Positions 18,458 through 26,370 of a stretch of 58,971 bases of DNA are shown here, in pieces. The DNA is taken from the NCBI GenBank assembly GCA_902799985.1, contig CADCCR010000015.1:1-58971 (forward strand), in the 5' to 3' direction. Position 1 is the first letter of the stretch. Each line of letters begins with the position of its first letter. The position numbers and the translations under genes were made by a program. This DNA comes from an uncultured Bacteroidales bacterium. GTDB taxonomy: Bacteria; Bacteroidota; Bacteroidia; Bacteroidales; Bacteroidaceae. Under the pieces are notes generated by a model. It was not told where the DNA came from and ran no database searches. It was given only the letters and a program-made list of their open reading frames with translations.

Positions 18458-21067
18458 TTAATCGAACCTATATGTGCCTTGCTCCACGTTGATGGTGTCC
18501 GACGGCAGGTAGATGGTGGCTGTGCTGCCCACGGGGACGCGGACTTCCAGACTGCGCAACTGTCCCTCTTTGCTGATAACTTTCGATGCGAGCAAGCCTT
18601 GGGGCGTGTTCAGGGAGTAGGCGACGGTGTCGACACCTACGGCAGGGACGGGCCGCACCTCAAAGTGCCGGTAGCCGGCTCCCTGTTCGGTGACGTTGAC
18701 GCCTGCCAGTCGTCGTGCCAGCCACGTCAGTCCTCCGCCGTACATGGGATGGTTGTGCGAGTTCTGACCATCCCATTGTTCCCACGTCACGGTGGCGCCT
18801 TGTGCTATCCAATGCCCGAAGCTTGGGTAGTCGGTCTTCAGCATGGCGGTTGTTGCCACATCGTGCAGTCCGCAGTCTGTCAGGGTCTCGAAGAAGAACT
18901 TCGACGTGACGAAACCTGTGTTGATGTGTCCGTCGTGCACGTCCATTATTTCGTGTCGGAGGGTTTGGATGACAGCTTCGCGTCGTTCGGCCGGTACGCC
19001 CATGTAGAGGGCCAGGATGTTGGGGCCGAAGTCGCCATAGCTGGCAGCCTTGGCATCGTAGAACTTGCTGTGGAAAGCCTGCTTTGTCCGCTCGGCTATG
19101 GCACGGCATTCCTCCTCGCCCTGAGTGTCGCCCAAGACGTGTGCTGCCTTTGCTGCATTCGTCGCGCAGAGCCAGAGGTAGAAGGTATGCACTATTTCGT
19201 CGGATGGCATGCCGTAGGGCGGCACCCAGTCGCCCAGGTTGAGCCAGTAGCAGACCTGGCCCGTCTCATAGTTGAGCTTCTGCTGATACATCGTGCCGTC
19301 CGCGGTGAGCCAGGTGAGCATGTGCCGCAGCTGTTCCCTCATGTGCCGGTAGCAGAGCTCGAGCTGCTGGCGGTCGCCGTACTGGAGGTAGTATTCCCAT
19401 GGGATGACGTTCATGGCAGCACCCCATGCCACGCCGCCGCCGCAGGTCGGTTGCCAAGGCGCTCCGTTGGGGACGTACCCGCTTACGGGGTTCTGGGCAT
19501 CGCGCATGTCGCGCAACCACTTCTGATAGAAGGCCGCTGCATCGAAGTTGAGCATCACCATGGCCGCAGCTATCTGTCCGTCGCCCGTGTAGGGGAGGCG
19601 TTCGCGATGCGGGCAGTCGCTGGCGATGCAGCCGTGCATGTTGTCCAACTGCGAGCGTTGCCAGATGCTGTTGATGCGGCAGAGCAACGGGTTGCTGCAG
19701 TAGAAAGTGGAGGCAAGCGGCACGTCTGTGTTCACAGCCTCTGCTTGTATCTGGCTGGCGGAAAGGGCATTGAGCCCGCGGACGATGACCTTCGAGAAGA
19801 CGTACCACGTGAAGCGTGGCGCATAGCTTTCCTTGTCGGCTCCCTTGCAGTAGTATTCTTCGATGCCGAGAGGCGATTCGCTGAGGTACTTGACGCTGAC
19901 CTTCTGACCCGCTGTGCCGTGGATGTTCTTCAGTCGCACCCAGCCGGCAATCTCCTTTTCGAAGGTGACGATGCAGCCGCTGTCCGTCTGTTCAATGCTC
20001 ACGGGCTGCATGATTTCCGTGATGCGGTCGGTGGGCGAGGAGTGTGCCGACAGTTGTCCGACGGGTGCTTCGGCCAGCGTGACGCTCTTCCATCCGCTCT
20101 CGTCGCAGTCGGCTTCCGCCCATCGCGGTGTCTCGCGGCGTGCGTCGTACACCTCGCCGTCGTAGACTCCCGTCAGGGTTATCGCGGAGGGTCGTGTGAG
20201 CCACGACTGGTCGGTGTAGATACGTTCGCGTGTTCCGTCGTCGTAGGTTATTTCGAGTTGGACGAGCAGACAGGGCTCGCCGAAGCTGCCGACGTGGTAG
20301 CTGGTGGAGCGATAGAAGCCGTCGCCCAGGAGCGCGCCGATGGCATTACGGCCCTGGTGCACTTGGGCTGTCACGTCGTAGCAGAGGTAGAGGATGCGAT
20401 AGGCCGTGAACTGCGGGTCGAGGGCAATGCCGCCCTTGTCGAGACCCTCGCGGGTGGTGTAGTTCGTGAAGTTCGGCACCAGGTAGTCCTCGCCGACGCG
20501 CTGGCCGTTCATGTACAGCTCGAAGTAGCCGCCGGCCGTGACATAAGCCTGTGCCTTCGCTATCTTCCGGCTGAGACTGAACGCCTTGCGGAACATCGGG
20601 GCGCCCTTTGCCTGCCGGGCTGTAATCCAACGGGCATGCCAGTCGCTGGGCTTGAGCAGTCCCATGGTCCATCGCGAAATGGGACTCCACTTGGAGCGTT
20701 GCCCCCGGACGTTCCATGTCTGGACGCGCCAGAAGCATTCCTGTCCCGAGGTGAGCTCGCGGCCCTCATACGGCACCAGCACACTTCTGTCCGACGGCAC
20801 ACGTCCGCTGTCCCAGAGGTCGTAGTCGCCTCGCTTCAGACGGTCCTCGGAGGAGGCCACCACGATGCGGTAAGCCGTCTGACGCTCCCCGCGAACTCGC
20901 TCGTTCTTCGGTTCGTTTATCCACGACAGACGGGGCTGTGGCACGTCTATCACACAGGGTTTCAGGTTGTGTTCCACTCGCAGGGAGTGAACTTGCAGGG
21001 CTGCTCCGATGGCAGAGACTGACTTCGTCAGCAGCAAGAAAGCGAGCCAGAGTATCTTGTTCTTCAT
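18458..21067 (-). CDS. Alpha-L-rhamnosidase, GH78 family
   Basis: About 869 aa. It removes terminal alpha-L-rhamnose from plant or bacterial glycans. The ATG at 21067 is chosen because it opens a signal peptide (KNKILWLAFLLLTKSVSA); the longer TTG start at 21142 would overlap the promoter. Seen in order: N-terminal Ig-like domain (SLRVEHNLKPCVIDVPQPRL), the two beta-sandwich domains, the catalytic (alpha/alpha)6 barrel with the signature ASDCPHRERLPYTGDGQ, the conserved GATVTWEQWDGQNSHNHPM segment, and a C-terminal beta-sandwich. It is secreted, presumably periplasmic or surface. It leads the leftward group with the ABC-F gene. No SusC/SusD pair is nearby, so this is not a classical polysaccharide utilisation locus. 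Confidence 0.95.
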   Translation of the reverse strand: MKNKILWLAFLLLTKSVSAIGAALQVHSLRVEHNLKPCVIDVPQPRLSWINEPKNERVRGERQTAYRIVVASSEDRLKRGDYDLWDSGRVPSDRSVLVPYEGRELTSGQECFWRVQTWNVRGQRSKWSPISRWTMGLLKPSDWHARWITARQAKGAPMFRKAFSLSRKIAKAQAYVTAGGYFELYMNGQRVGEDYLVPNFTNYTTREGLDKGGIALDPQFTAYRILYLCYDVTAQVHQGRNAIGALLGDGFYRSTSYHVGSFGEPCLLVQLEITYDDGTRERIYTDQSWLTRPSAITLTGVYDGEVYDARRETPRWAEADCDESGWKSVTLAEAPVGQLSAHSSPTDRITEIMQPVSIEQTDSGCIVTFEKEIAGWVRLKNIHGTAGQKVSVKYLSESPLGIEEYYCKGADKESYAPRFTWYVFSKVIVRGLNALSASQIQAEAVNTDVPLASTFYCSNPLLCRINSIWQRSQLDNMHGCIASDCPHRERLPYTGDGQIAAAMVMLNFDAAAFYQKWLRDMRDAQNPVSGYVPNGAPWQPTCGGGVAWGAAMNVIPWEYYLQYGDRQQLELCYRHMREQLRHMLTWLTADGTMYQQKLNYETGQVCYWLNLGDWVPPYGMPSDEIVHTFYLWLCATNAAKAAHVLGDTQGEEECRAIAERTKQAFHSKFYDAKAASYGDFGPNILALYMGVPAERREAVIQTLRHEIMDVHDGHINTGFVTSKFFFETLTDCGLHDVATTAMLKTDYPSFGHWIAQGATVTWEQWDGQNSHNHPMYGGGLTWLARRLAGVNVTEQGAGYRHFEVRPVPAVGVDTVAYSLNTPQGLLASKVISKEGQLRSLEVRVPVGSTATIYLPSDTINVEQGTYRFD

Positions 21068-21111
21068 GTTTGTTTCCTGGTTAATGTGTTCATTTAGGTG
21101 CACAATCTCTG

Positions 21112-21143
21112 CAAAGTTACAGCTTTTTTGCTTCTCTGCCAAA
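21112..21143 (-). promoter_or_regulatory. Promoter of the rhamnosidase gene
   Basis: Minus-strand TTTG (21143-21140), 20-bp spacer, TAACTTTG (21119-21112), 44 bp before the ATG at 21067. Confidence 0.72.
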
Positions 21144-21206
21144 TTTTTGCCGCATCCTTTGCCCTATTGGGGCAAAATAGAATGAAGCAAGCGGCTCGCG
21201 ACACCC

Positions 21207-21404
21207 CTTCTGACTCCAAGCGCCGTCCTCTCAGTCCTCAGGCGACATCCCTTCTGACTCCTGGCCACATCTTCTTTGACTTCAGACCACATCTTCTTTG
21301 ATTCCAGGCTTCAACCTCTCAGATTCCAGACCACATCTTCTTAGACTTCAGGTTTCAACCATTCTGACTCCAAGCGCCGTCCTCTCTGACTCCAAACAAC
21401 ATTC
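21207..21404. repeat. 22-bp-period array F (CTTCTGACTCCAAGCG class)
   Basis: Nine consecutive 22-bp units, typically TCTCTGACTCCAGACCACAT plus two bases, with strong divergence in the second half. It lies in the divergent gap between the rhamnosidase and LRR-lipoprotein genes, upstream of both. Unlike arrays A-E and G, the units show no clear palindrome. Confidence 0.9.
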
Positions 21405-21472
21405 TCCTCTTTCGCCAGCAACCAAATCTCTCACTTTGCACCACAAAATTCTTCATCGCCTGCGATAAAACT

Positions 21473-21556
21473 ATTTCCAAGGCTTTGAAATAAATTTCCA
21501 AGCCTCTGAAATATATTTCCAAGCCTTTGAAATATATTTCCGTGCCACTGAAAAAG
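21473..21556. repeat. 21-bp-period array (ATTTCCAAGCCTTTGAAAT)
   Basis: ATTTCC recurs at 21473, 21494, 21515 and 21536, exactly 21 bp apart. The unit is ATTTCCAAGCCTCTGAAATAT and the last copy is degenerate (CGTGCCACTGAAA). It starts 68 bp after array F ends, in the same intergenic region. Confidence 0.88.
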
Positions 21557-21653
21557 TTTTGACGAATTTGTCCTTGCGCCGAGAAGGAAATTGTTCTGAG
21601 TTAATTATTATTAAATGTCGCCCCTCGATGCGTGTCCTTCTGTGCCTTTTTCG

Positions 21654-21661
21654 TAACTTTG
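21654..21661 (+). promoter_or_regulatory. -7 box of the LRR lipoprotein gene
   Basis: TAACTTTG, 46 bp before the ATG. A matching upstream TTTG at 19 bp is not present, so this is a partial promoter call. Confidence 0.5.
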
Positions 21662-21707
21662 TCTGCCGAAGAAGCATAACACATTATTTATTTATTACCC
21701 AAACACA

Positions 21708-22589
21708 ATGAAAAAGATCATTCTTTTCCTTGCCGTTCCGGCATTATCTCTTTTCGTACTGAGCCTGAGCAGTTGCGGAGGCAAACAGGAAACCAAAGAA
21801 GTGGCCAAGCAGGAAGTGTCCGACGAGTCGGAAGCATCCCAGCAAAGCGAAGAGCCCACGGGCGACATCTTCTACTACACAAGCAAGCATCGTGCCGACA
21901 AGTACGAGCCGACCGAGGAGAAGATGGGCTTCGGCTCGACGATTCTCAGCATCAATACGAACGAGTTCCTCGGCAATAAGAACCTGCGCGAAGTGTGGGT
22001 GAGCCCCAAGATCAAGCACATAGCCAACAATGCCTTCGAGGGTTGCACCTCGCTCGAAAAGGTTCACTTCCAGGGCGACATGCCTGTCATCAACGACGAA
22101 GCCTTCAAGGGATGCTCCGCTTTGAAGAGTCTGAACGTGGACGTCTACACCATCGGCCTCGATGCTTTCCGTGGTTGCAGCTCGCTCGAGAGTGCACGCT
22201 TCGGCGAACACATCTACTGGATTCGCGAAGGAGCCTTTGGCGATTGCCGCAAGCTCCGCAGCATCATCATGGCCATCACGATGGAAAAGCTCGAGGACGG
22301 CGCTTTCGACGGCTGTACAGGTCTCGAGGAATTCTCTATCCCTAACGACTTCAAGAACCGCATGTTCGGGCTTGTACCGTCGGCTTCGAAGTGGAAGAAG
22401 ATCTATCTGCTCAGCACCGAGTACTATGCTATGCCTAAGAACTGCACGCCCCAGAAGGGTTGCACGCTCTATGTTCCCGATGCCTTCCTGGCTCAGTTCC
22501 AGGCCGATGCCGAATGGAGTCAGTTCGGCAGCATCCAGCCACTCAGCAAGAGCAAGTACTTCACGGCCGAAGGTTTCCTGAAGAAATAA
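21708..22589 (+). CDS. BspA-type leucine-rich-repeat lipoprotein
   Basis: 293 aa. The signal peptide ends in a lipobox with Cys23 (LSLSSCGG), followed by a charged Glu/Lys/Ser linker. From residue about 95 to 220 come tandem LRR_5 (BspA/Treponema) repeats with the pattern (A/F)F-x-G-C-(T/S)-(S/A)-L-(E/K), for example NAFEGCTSLEKVHF, EAFKGCSALKSLNV, DAFRGCSSLESARF and GAFGDCRKLRSI. The C-terminal part (CTLYVPDAFLAQFQADAEW) is the usual capping block. Such proteins sit on the cell surface and are often adhesins; the partner is unknown. A terminator follows 14 bp after the stop. Confidence 0.92.
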   Translation: MKKIILFLAVPALSLFVLSLSSCGGKQETKEVAKQEVSDESEASQQSEEPTGDIFYYTSKHRADKYEPTEEKMGFGSTILSINTNEFLGNKNLREVWVSPKIKHIANNAFEGCTSLEKVHFQGDMPVINDEAFKGCSALKSLNVDVYTIGLDAFRGCSSLESARFGEHIYWIREGAFGDCRKLRSIIMAITMEKLEDGAFDGCTGLEEFSIPNDFKNRMFGLVPSASKWKKIYLLSTEYYAMPKNCTPQKGCTLYVPDAFLAQFQADAEWSQFGSIQPLSKSKYFTAEGFLKK

Positions 22590-22603
22590 GAACAAGGATA
22601 AGC

Positions 22604-22641
22604 AAAAGGCCGGGCTTCCGATACGGGAACCCGGCCTTTTT
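22604..22641. terminator. Bidirectional terminator between the LRR lipoprotein gene and ackA
   Basis: Stem AAAAGGCCGGG / CCCGGCCTTTT with a 16-nt loop. A run on one flank and T run on the other suit termination from both the rightward lipoprotein gene and the leftward ackA. Confidence 0.85.
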
Positions 22642-22682
22642 GGTAGTACAGAAGTGAGTCGTCTTTTCTGAATGTGTTGGCC

Positions 22683-23873
22683 TTAGCAGAGAGCCTGTGT
22701 GTCGAGGGCAATCATCAGCTCCTCGTCGGTGGGGATGCAGCACACGGTAACGGGGCTGTCGTCGGCCGAGAGGATGGCTTCCGTAGCACGGCAGCTGCGG
22801 TTCTTTGCCTCGTCCATCTTCACACCCATGTACTCGAGGCCGGTCGTGGCACCTTCGCGAACCTCCCATTGGTTCTCGCCTGCGCCGCCGGTGAAGAGGA
22901 TGATGTCGACGCCACCCATTGCGGCTGCATAGGCTCCGATGTACTTCTTGATGCGATAGGTGTACATCTCTTTTGCCAGACGAGCCTTGTCGTTGCCCGA
23001 AGCGATGCCTGCCAGGATGTCGCGGAAATCGCTGCTCAGCTCGCTCACACCTGCAAGGCCCGACTTCTTGTTCAGCAGGTCGGAGATGCCCTTCGTGTCG
23101 AGCTGGAACTTATCCATCAGGAAGGTGACGGCTCCGGCATCAATGTCGCCGCTGCGTGTGCCCATGATGAGGCCCTCCAGAGGCGTGAGACCCATCGAGG
23201 TGTCCACGCACTTGCCGTACTTCACGGCTGCGATGGAAGCGCCGTTACCGATGTGGCAGGTGATGATGCGCTTGGTCTCGGGCTTGCAGCCAAGGAACTC
23301 GCAGACACGCTGACTAACGTAGCGATGGCTCGTTCCGTGGAAACCGTAACGGCGCACGCCATACTTCGCATAGAGCTCATACGGCAAGGCGTACATGTAG
23401 GCATAGTCGGGCATCGTCTGATGGAAAGCGGTATCGAACACGCCGACCTGCGGAATGTCGGGCAGCAGAGCCTTGACGGCATTCACACCCTTGATATTGG
23501 CGGGGTTGTGGAGGGGAGCCAAGTCGTTGCAAGCGGCAAAGGCTTCCATCACTTCGGGCGTGAGGCGTACCGACTGGTTGAACTTCTCGCCGCCATGCAC
23601 CATGCGGTGACCGACGGCATCCAGCTCGCTCAGGCTTCCGAGCACAGCGTATTCGCCGCTGGTCAGCACCTCAAAGATGTACTGCACGCCTTCGGTGTGT
23701 TCCTTTATGGGGTGCTCCATCTTGTGCTTCTCGCCATTCAGCTTGACGGTTATAAACGAGTCGGGCAGACCAATCTTCTCAATGCCGCCACTGGTGATGA
23801 CAGACCGGTCGTCCATGTTGTAGAGTGCATATTTAATAGAACTGCTGCCACAGTTGAGAACAAGAATTTTCAT
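22683..23873 (-). CDS. ackA: Acetate kinase
   Basis: Converts acetyl phosphate and ADP to acetate and ATP, the last step of acetate fermentation. 396 aa, normal length. ASKHA-fold motifs: KILVLNCGSSSIKY at the N-terminus, the conserved RMVHGGEKF, HLGTS-like FHGTSHRYV, CHIGNGASIAAV, and DTSMGLTPLEGLIMGTRSGD. It pairs with pta, which lies upstream on the same strand. The usual direct pta-ackA adjacency is broken by a 527-bp insert with a four-helix-bundle gene, and one arm of that insert begins only 3 bp from the ackA start codon. Confidence 0.97.
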   Translation of the reverse strand: MKILVLNCGSSSIKYALYNMDDRSVITSGGIEKIGLPDSFITVKLNGEKHKMEHPIKEHTEGVQYIFEVLTSGEYAVLGSLSELDAVGHRMVHGGEKFNQSVRLTPEVMEAFAACNDLAPLHNPANIKGVNAVKALLPDIPQVGVFDTAFHQTMPDYAYMYALPYELYAKYGVRRYGFHGTSHRYVSQRVCEFLGCKPETKRIITCHIGNGASIAAVKYGKCVDTSMGLTPLEGLIMGTRSGDIDAGAVTFLMDKFQLDTKGISDLLNKKSGLAGVSELSSDFRDILAGIASGNDKARLAKEMYTYRIKKYIGAYAAAMGGVDIILFTGGAGENQWEVREGATTGLEYMGVKMDEAKNRSCRATEAILSADDSPVTVCCIPTDEELMIALDTQALC

Positions 23874-23876
23874 TTT

Positions 23877-23940
23877 AGTGAAGAGTGAAGAGTGAAGAGT
23901 GAAGAATAAGAGTTACCTTTTTCTTCCTTCATCACTTTTC
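23877..23940. repeat. Left inverted repeat (GTGAAGA type) beside the four-helix-bundle gene
   Basis: Four GTGAAGA heptamers followed by ATAAGAGTTACCTTTT, the same left arm as in the glnS and ABC-F copies. Its complement (AAAAGTAACTTTGATTCTTC, then CACTCTTC units) lies at 24358-24401 on the other side of the gene. Confidence 0.85.
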
Positions 23941-23950
23941 ACGTTGTTAT

Positions 23951-24337
23951 TTAAGATTTAATAATTATTTGTGCATTTCTCTTTGATGTCTTAAGCGAGG
24001 AAACAAGAATGGAGAGTATTTCGTTGCAATCATCGTCCATGCTTTTGTATTGCTTGAGTGTCAGAACGCTGCCTTCGTGCAAAGCCTTAAGCCATTTGCG
24101 TGTTTCGTTGGCTTCTTTTGCAGCAATATGCAACTTGGTTATGAAATCGGCACGACTCTGTGCAAACTGAGCTTCACCTATGTTGGCCGAGATGGATGTG
24201 CCTGAGCGCAATATTTGATTGTAGAGAGGAGCGAGTGTCTTGTCTTGTTTGCTGTGGAGGTACTGAACCATCTTCACAATTCGCTTGGAAAATGCTTCGC
24301 CCTTCATTGAAAGGATAGACTCACTGTTCTCGTACAT
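23951..24337 (-). CDS. Four-helix-bundle protein (23S rRNA intervening-sequence S23 family)
   Basis: 128 aa from the ATG at 24337 (a GTG at 24349 is possible). Helical throughout, with the family pattern: F-x-x-R-I-V-x-M-x-x-Y-L near residue 20, LRSGTSISANIGEAQFAQS near 50, FITKLHIAAKEANETRKWL near 70, and LKQYKSMDDDCNEILSILVSSLKT at the end. First described as the protein encoded in intervening sequences of 23S rRNA; stand-alone copies are common in Bacteroidetes and their role is unknown. Here it sits between pta and ackA, enclosed by inverted repeats that are also found without a gene elsewhere in the window. This suggests a mobile or inserted cassette. Confidence 0.9.
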   Translation of the reverse strand: MYENSESILSMKGEAFSKRIVKMVQYLHSKQDKTLAPLYNQILRSGTSISANIGEAQFAQSRADFITKLHIAAKEANETRKWLKALHEGSVLTLKQYKSMDDDCNEILSILVSSLKTSKRNAQIIIKS

Positions 24338-24355
24338 ATCAAGAAACACCTGGGT

Positions 24356-24402
24356 TCAAAAGTAACTTTGATTCTTCACTCTTCACTCTTCGTTCTTCAC
24401 TC
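24356..24402. repeat. Right inverted repeat (GTGAAGA type) overlapping the pta stop
   Basis: AAAAGTAACTTTGATTCTTC followed by CACTCTTC and CGTTCTTC units, complementary to the repeat at 23877-23921. Its outer end runs into the pta stop codon (24401-24403). Confidence 0.85.
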
Positions 24403-25411
24403 ATGCTTTTGCCTGCTGTGCTTGGCAAGCGGTGATTGCTATCATGTTGTAGACATCTTCGACGGAGCAGCCGCGGCTGAGGTCGTTGACGGGGCGGGCG
24501 ATGCCTTGCAGGATGGGGCCGATGGCTTCGGCTCCGGCAAGGCGTTGCACCAGCTTGTAGCCGATGTTGCCCACTTCGAGGCAGGGAGCTATCAGTACGT
24601 TGGCCTTGCCTGCGATGTCGCTGCCCGGTGCTTTCTTTGCGCCAACACTCGGCACGAGAGCTGCATCGGCCTGTAACTCGCCGTCGATGCGAAGGGTGGG
24701 GTCCATTTCCTTGGCGCGACGGGTGGCTTCCACCACCTTGTCCACCACCTCGTGGCTGGCGCTGCCTTTCGTGCTGAAGCTGAGCATAGCCACGCGCGGC
24801 TCCGTGAAGCCTGCCACGCTGCGAGCTGTCTGTGCCGTGCATATGGCTATCTGTGCAAGCTGGTTTGCATCGGGCATCGGCGTGACGGCCACGTCGCCCA
24901 TCAGCAGCACGCCATCCTCGCCATACTGCTTTGCGGGTGTAATCATCAGCATGGCACCGCTGACGCAGCTCACGCCTGGAGCACACTTGATGATTTGCAG
25001 GGCCGGACGCAACGTGTCGCCTGTCGTAGAGAGGGCACCTGAGATCTGTCCGTCTGCATCGCCGCTCTTGATGATGAGGCATCCGAAGTAGAGCGGGTTG
25101 AGCACTTGCTTGCGGGCCAGTTCCTCGGTCATGCCCTTGTTCTTGCGCAGGCTGTAGAGCAGCTGGGCATAGGTCTCGGTCTGCGGGCTTGTGGCAGGGT
25201 CGATGATGGTTGCCTTGTCGATGTGTTTGAGCCCCAGCTTTTCGGCCAAAGCAAAGATGTCGCTGCGTGCACCAATCAGGATGATGTCGGCCAGGTCGTC
25301 GGCCAATGCCTTGTCGGCAGCAGTTAGCGTGCGCTCTTCCAGGCTTTCGGGCAGCACGATGCGCTGCTTGCAGGACTTGGCTCGAGCGATGATTTGTTCT
25401 AATAATGTCAT
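24401..25411 (-). CDS. pta: Phosphate acetyltransferase
   Basis: Makes acetyl phosphate and CoA from acetyl-CoA and phosphate. 336 aa, the short form without the N-terminal DRTGG regulatory domain found in enterobacteria. The PTA/PTB fold is seen from IVLPESLEERTLTAADKAL through YFGCLIIKSGDADGQISGAL and MLSFSTKGSA to NDLSRGCSVEDVYNMIAITA at the C-terminus. It acts with ackA. The stop codon is shared with the right arm of the inserted four-helix-bundle cassette. Confidence 0.97.
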   Translation of the reverse strand: MTLLEQIIARAKSCKQRIVLPESLEERTLTAADKALADDLADIILIGARSDIFALAEKLGLKHIDKATIIDPATSPQTETYAQLLYSLRKNKGMTEELARKQVLNPLYFGCLIIKSGDADGQISGALSTTGDTLRPALQIIKCAPGVSCVSGAMLMITPAKQYGEDGVLLMGDVAVTPMPDANQLAQIAICTAQTARSVAGFTEPRVAMLSFSTKGSASHEVVDKVVEATRRAKEMDPTLRIDGELQADAALVPSVGAKKAPGSDIAGKANVLIAPCLEVGNIGYKLVQRLAGAEAIGPILQGIARPVNDLSRGCSVEDVYNMIAITACQAQQAKA

Positions 25412-25452
25412 AGTAAAGGGTTTTGTTTATCGATGTGTTCTGTGTTATTTTG

Positions 25453-25506
25453 GTCTTATGGGTCTTCTGAGCCTTATGGGCCTTCCGGGTCTTCTGAGCC
25501 TTTGCG
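25453..25506. repeat. GGTCTTCTGAGCC repeats between pta and cdaA
   Basis: GGTCTTCTGAGCC occurs twice, separated by TTATGGGCCTTCCG, within the 111-bp gap between the cdaA stop and the pta start. It is low-complexity spacer DNA and no promoter boxes are visible in it. Confidence 0.55.
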
Positions 25507-25522
25507 TAATCTGGATGTTCCT

Positions 25523-26302
25523 TTAGAATTTCCCTTTCATGAGCAAGGTCTCGAGTTCTTCGGCAGAGAGATGGGTGCGCATCATGTCGGCGTAGGCGGC
25601 GCTGATGTTGCCTGTCTCTTCGCTCACCACGATGGCCAGCGCGTCCGACTCCTTGCTGATGCCCTTGGCGGCACGGTGACGCAGACCGAACTCCTTGGGG
25701 ATGTCCAGGTCGTGACTAATGGGCAGGATGCATGCGGCAGCTGCGATTCTTCCCTTAGCGATTATCATAGCGCCGTCGTGCAGAGGGCTGTTCTTGAAGA
25801 AGATGTTCTCTATGAGTCGCTGACTGATTTTGGCTTCCACCACTTCTCCCGTGCGCACGAACTCGGTCAGGGGCAGGTCGTTCTGCAGGATGATGAGGGC
25901 TCCCACGCGCTGTTTGCTCATGTTCATGCAAGCCATGACGATGGGGAAGATGGTGTCGCGCTCGTTGCGGAACTCGCCGTTCTGCTTGTGCTTGTCGAGT
26001 CGGAAGAAGCGCAGGAAGCGATGTGCCTGCTTTCGGGCTCCGAGATAGTAGAAGAAGTGGCGGATGTCTTCCTGGAAGAGAACGATGATGGCAAGGGCAC
26101 CTACGCTCACCAACTGGTCGAGGATGCCGCCAAGAAGCTTCATCTCCAACACCTTGCTAATGATGATCCAGCCGCTGACGAAGAGCAAGACACCATAGAA
26201 GATGTTTACCGAGCGCGACTGTTTCATCAGCTTGTAGCAGTAGTAGAGCACGACTGCCACAAGGAAGATGTCCACCATGTCTTTGAAACTAATGTTCGGC
26301 AC
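25523..26302 (-). CDS. cdaA: Diadenylate cyclase CdaA (c-di-AMP synthase)
   Basis: Joins two ATP into cyclic di-AMP, a second messenger for osmolyte and cell-wall balance. 259 aa. Three N-terminal hydrophobic segments (residues about 10-85) are followed by the DAC domain with the active-site DGA at 176-178 (SPLHDGAMI) and the RHRAA motif at 208-212. This layout is CdaA rather than DisA (no HhH DNA-binding part). folP directly upstream on the same strand is an arrangement seen in other Bacteroidetes. A GdpP-type phosphodiesterase is not in the window. Confidence 0.95.
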   Translation of the reverse strand: MPNISFKDMVDIFLVAVVLYYCYKLMKQSRSVNIFYGVLLFVSGWIIISKVLEMKLLGGILDQLVSVGALAIIVLFQEDIRHFFYYLGARKQAHRFLRFFRLDKHKQNGEFRNERDTIFPIVMACMNMSKQRVGALIILQNDLPLTEFVRTGEVVEAKISQRLIENIFFKNSPLHDGAMIIAKGRIAAAACILPISHDLDIPKEFGLRHRAAKGISKESDALAIVVSEETGNISAAYADMMRTHLSAEELETLLMKGKF

Positions 26303-26370
26303 CGAGGTAATTTACTGTTTGATGATTTACTGTTTATTATTTTCTCTCTCTAAGTGGGCATCGAGTGGCC

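Noticed and set aside
18479-21022. 847-codon frame opposite the rhamnosidase gene, and many similar long antisense frames (for example opposite rpsA, the M13 gene, the ABC-F gene, glnS and the last surface-protein gene)
   Set aside because: They lie exactly antisense to genes with clear family motifs, show no motifs of their own and reflect codon bias (few reverse-strand stops) in a G+C-rich genome.
18458-21067. Polysaccharide utilisation locus around the rhamnosidase
   Set aside because: No SusC/SusD homologues, other glycoside hydrolases or hybrid two-component sensor lie nearby.
23951-24337. Diversity-generating retroelement accessory gene (Avd is also a four-helix bundle)
   Set aside because: No reverse transcriptase and no template/variable repeat pair with A-to-N changes is seen nearby.
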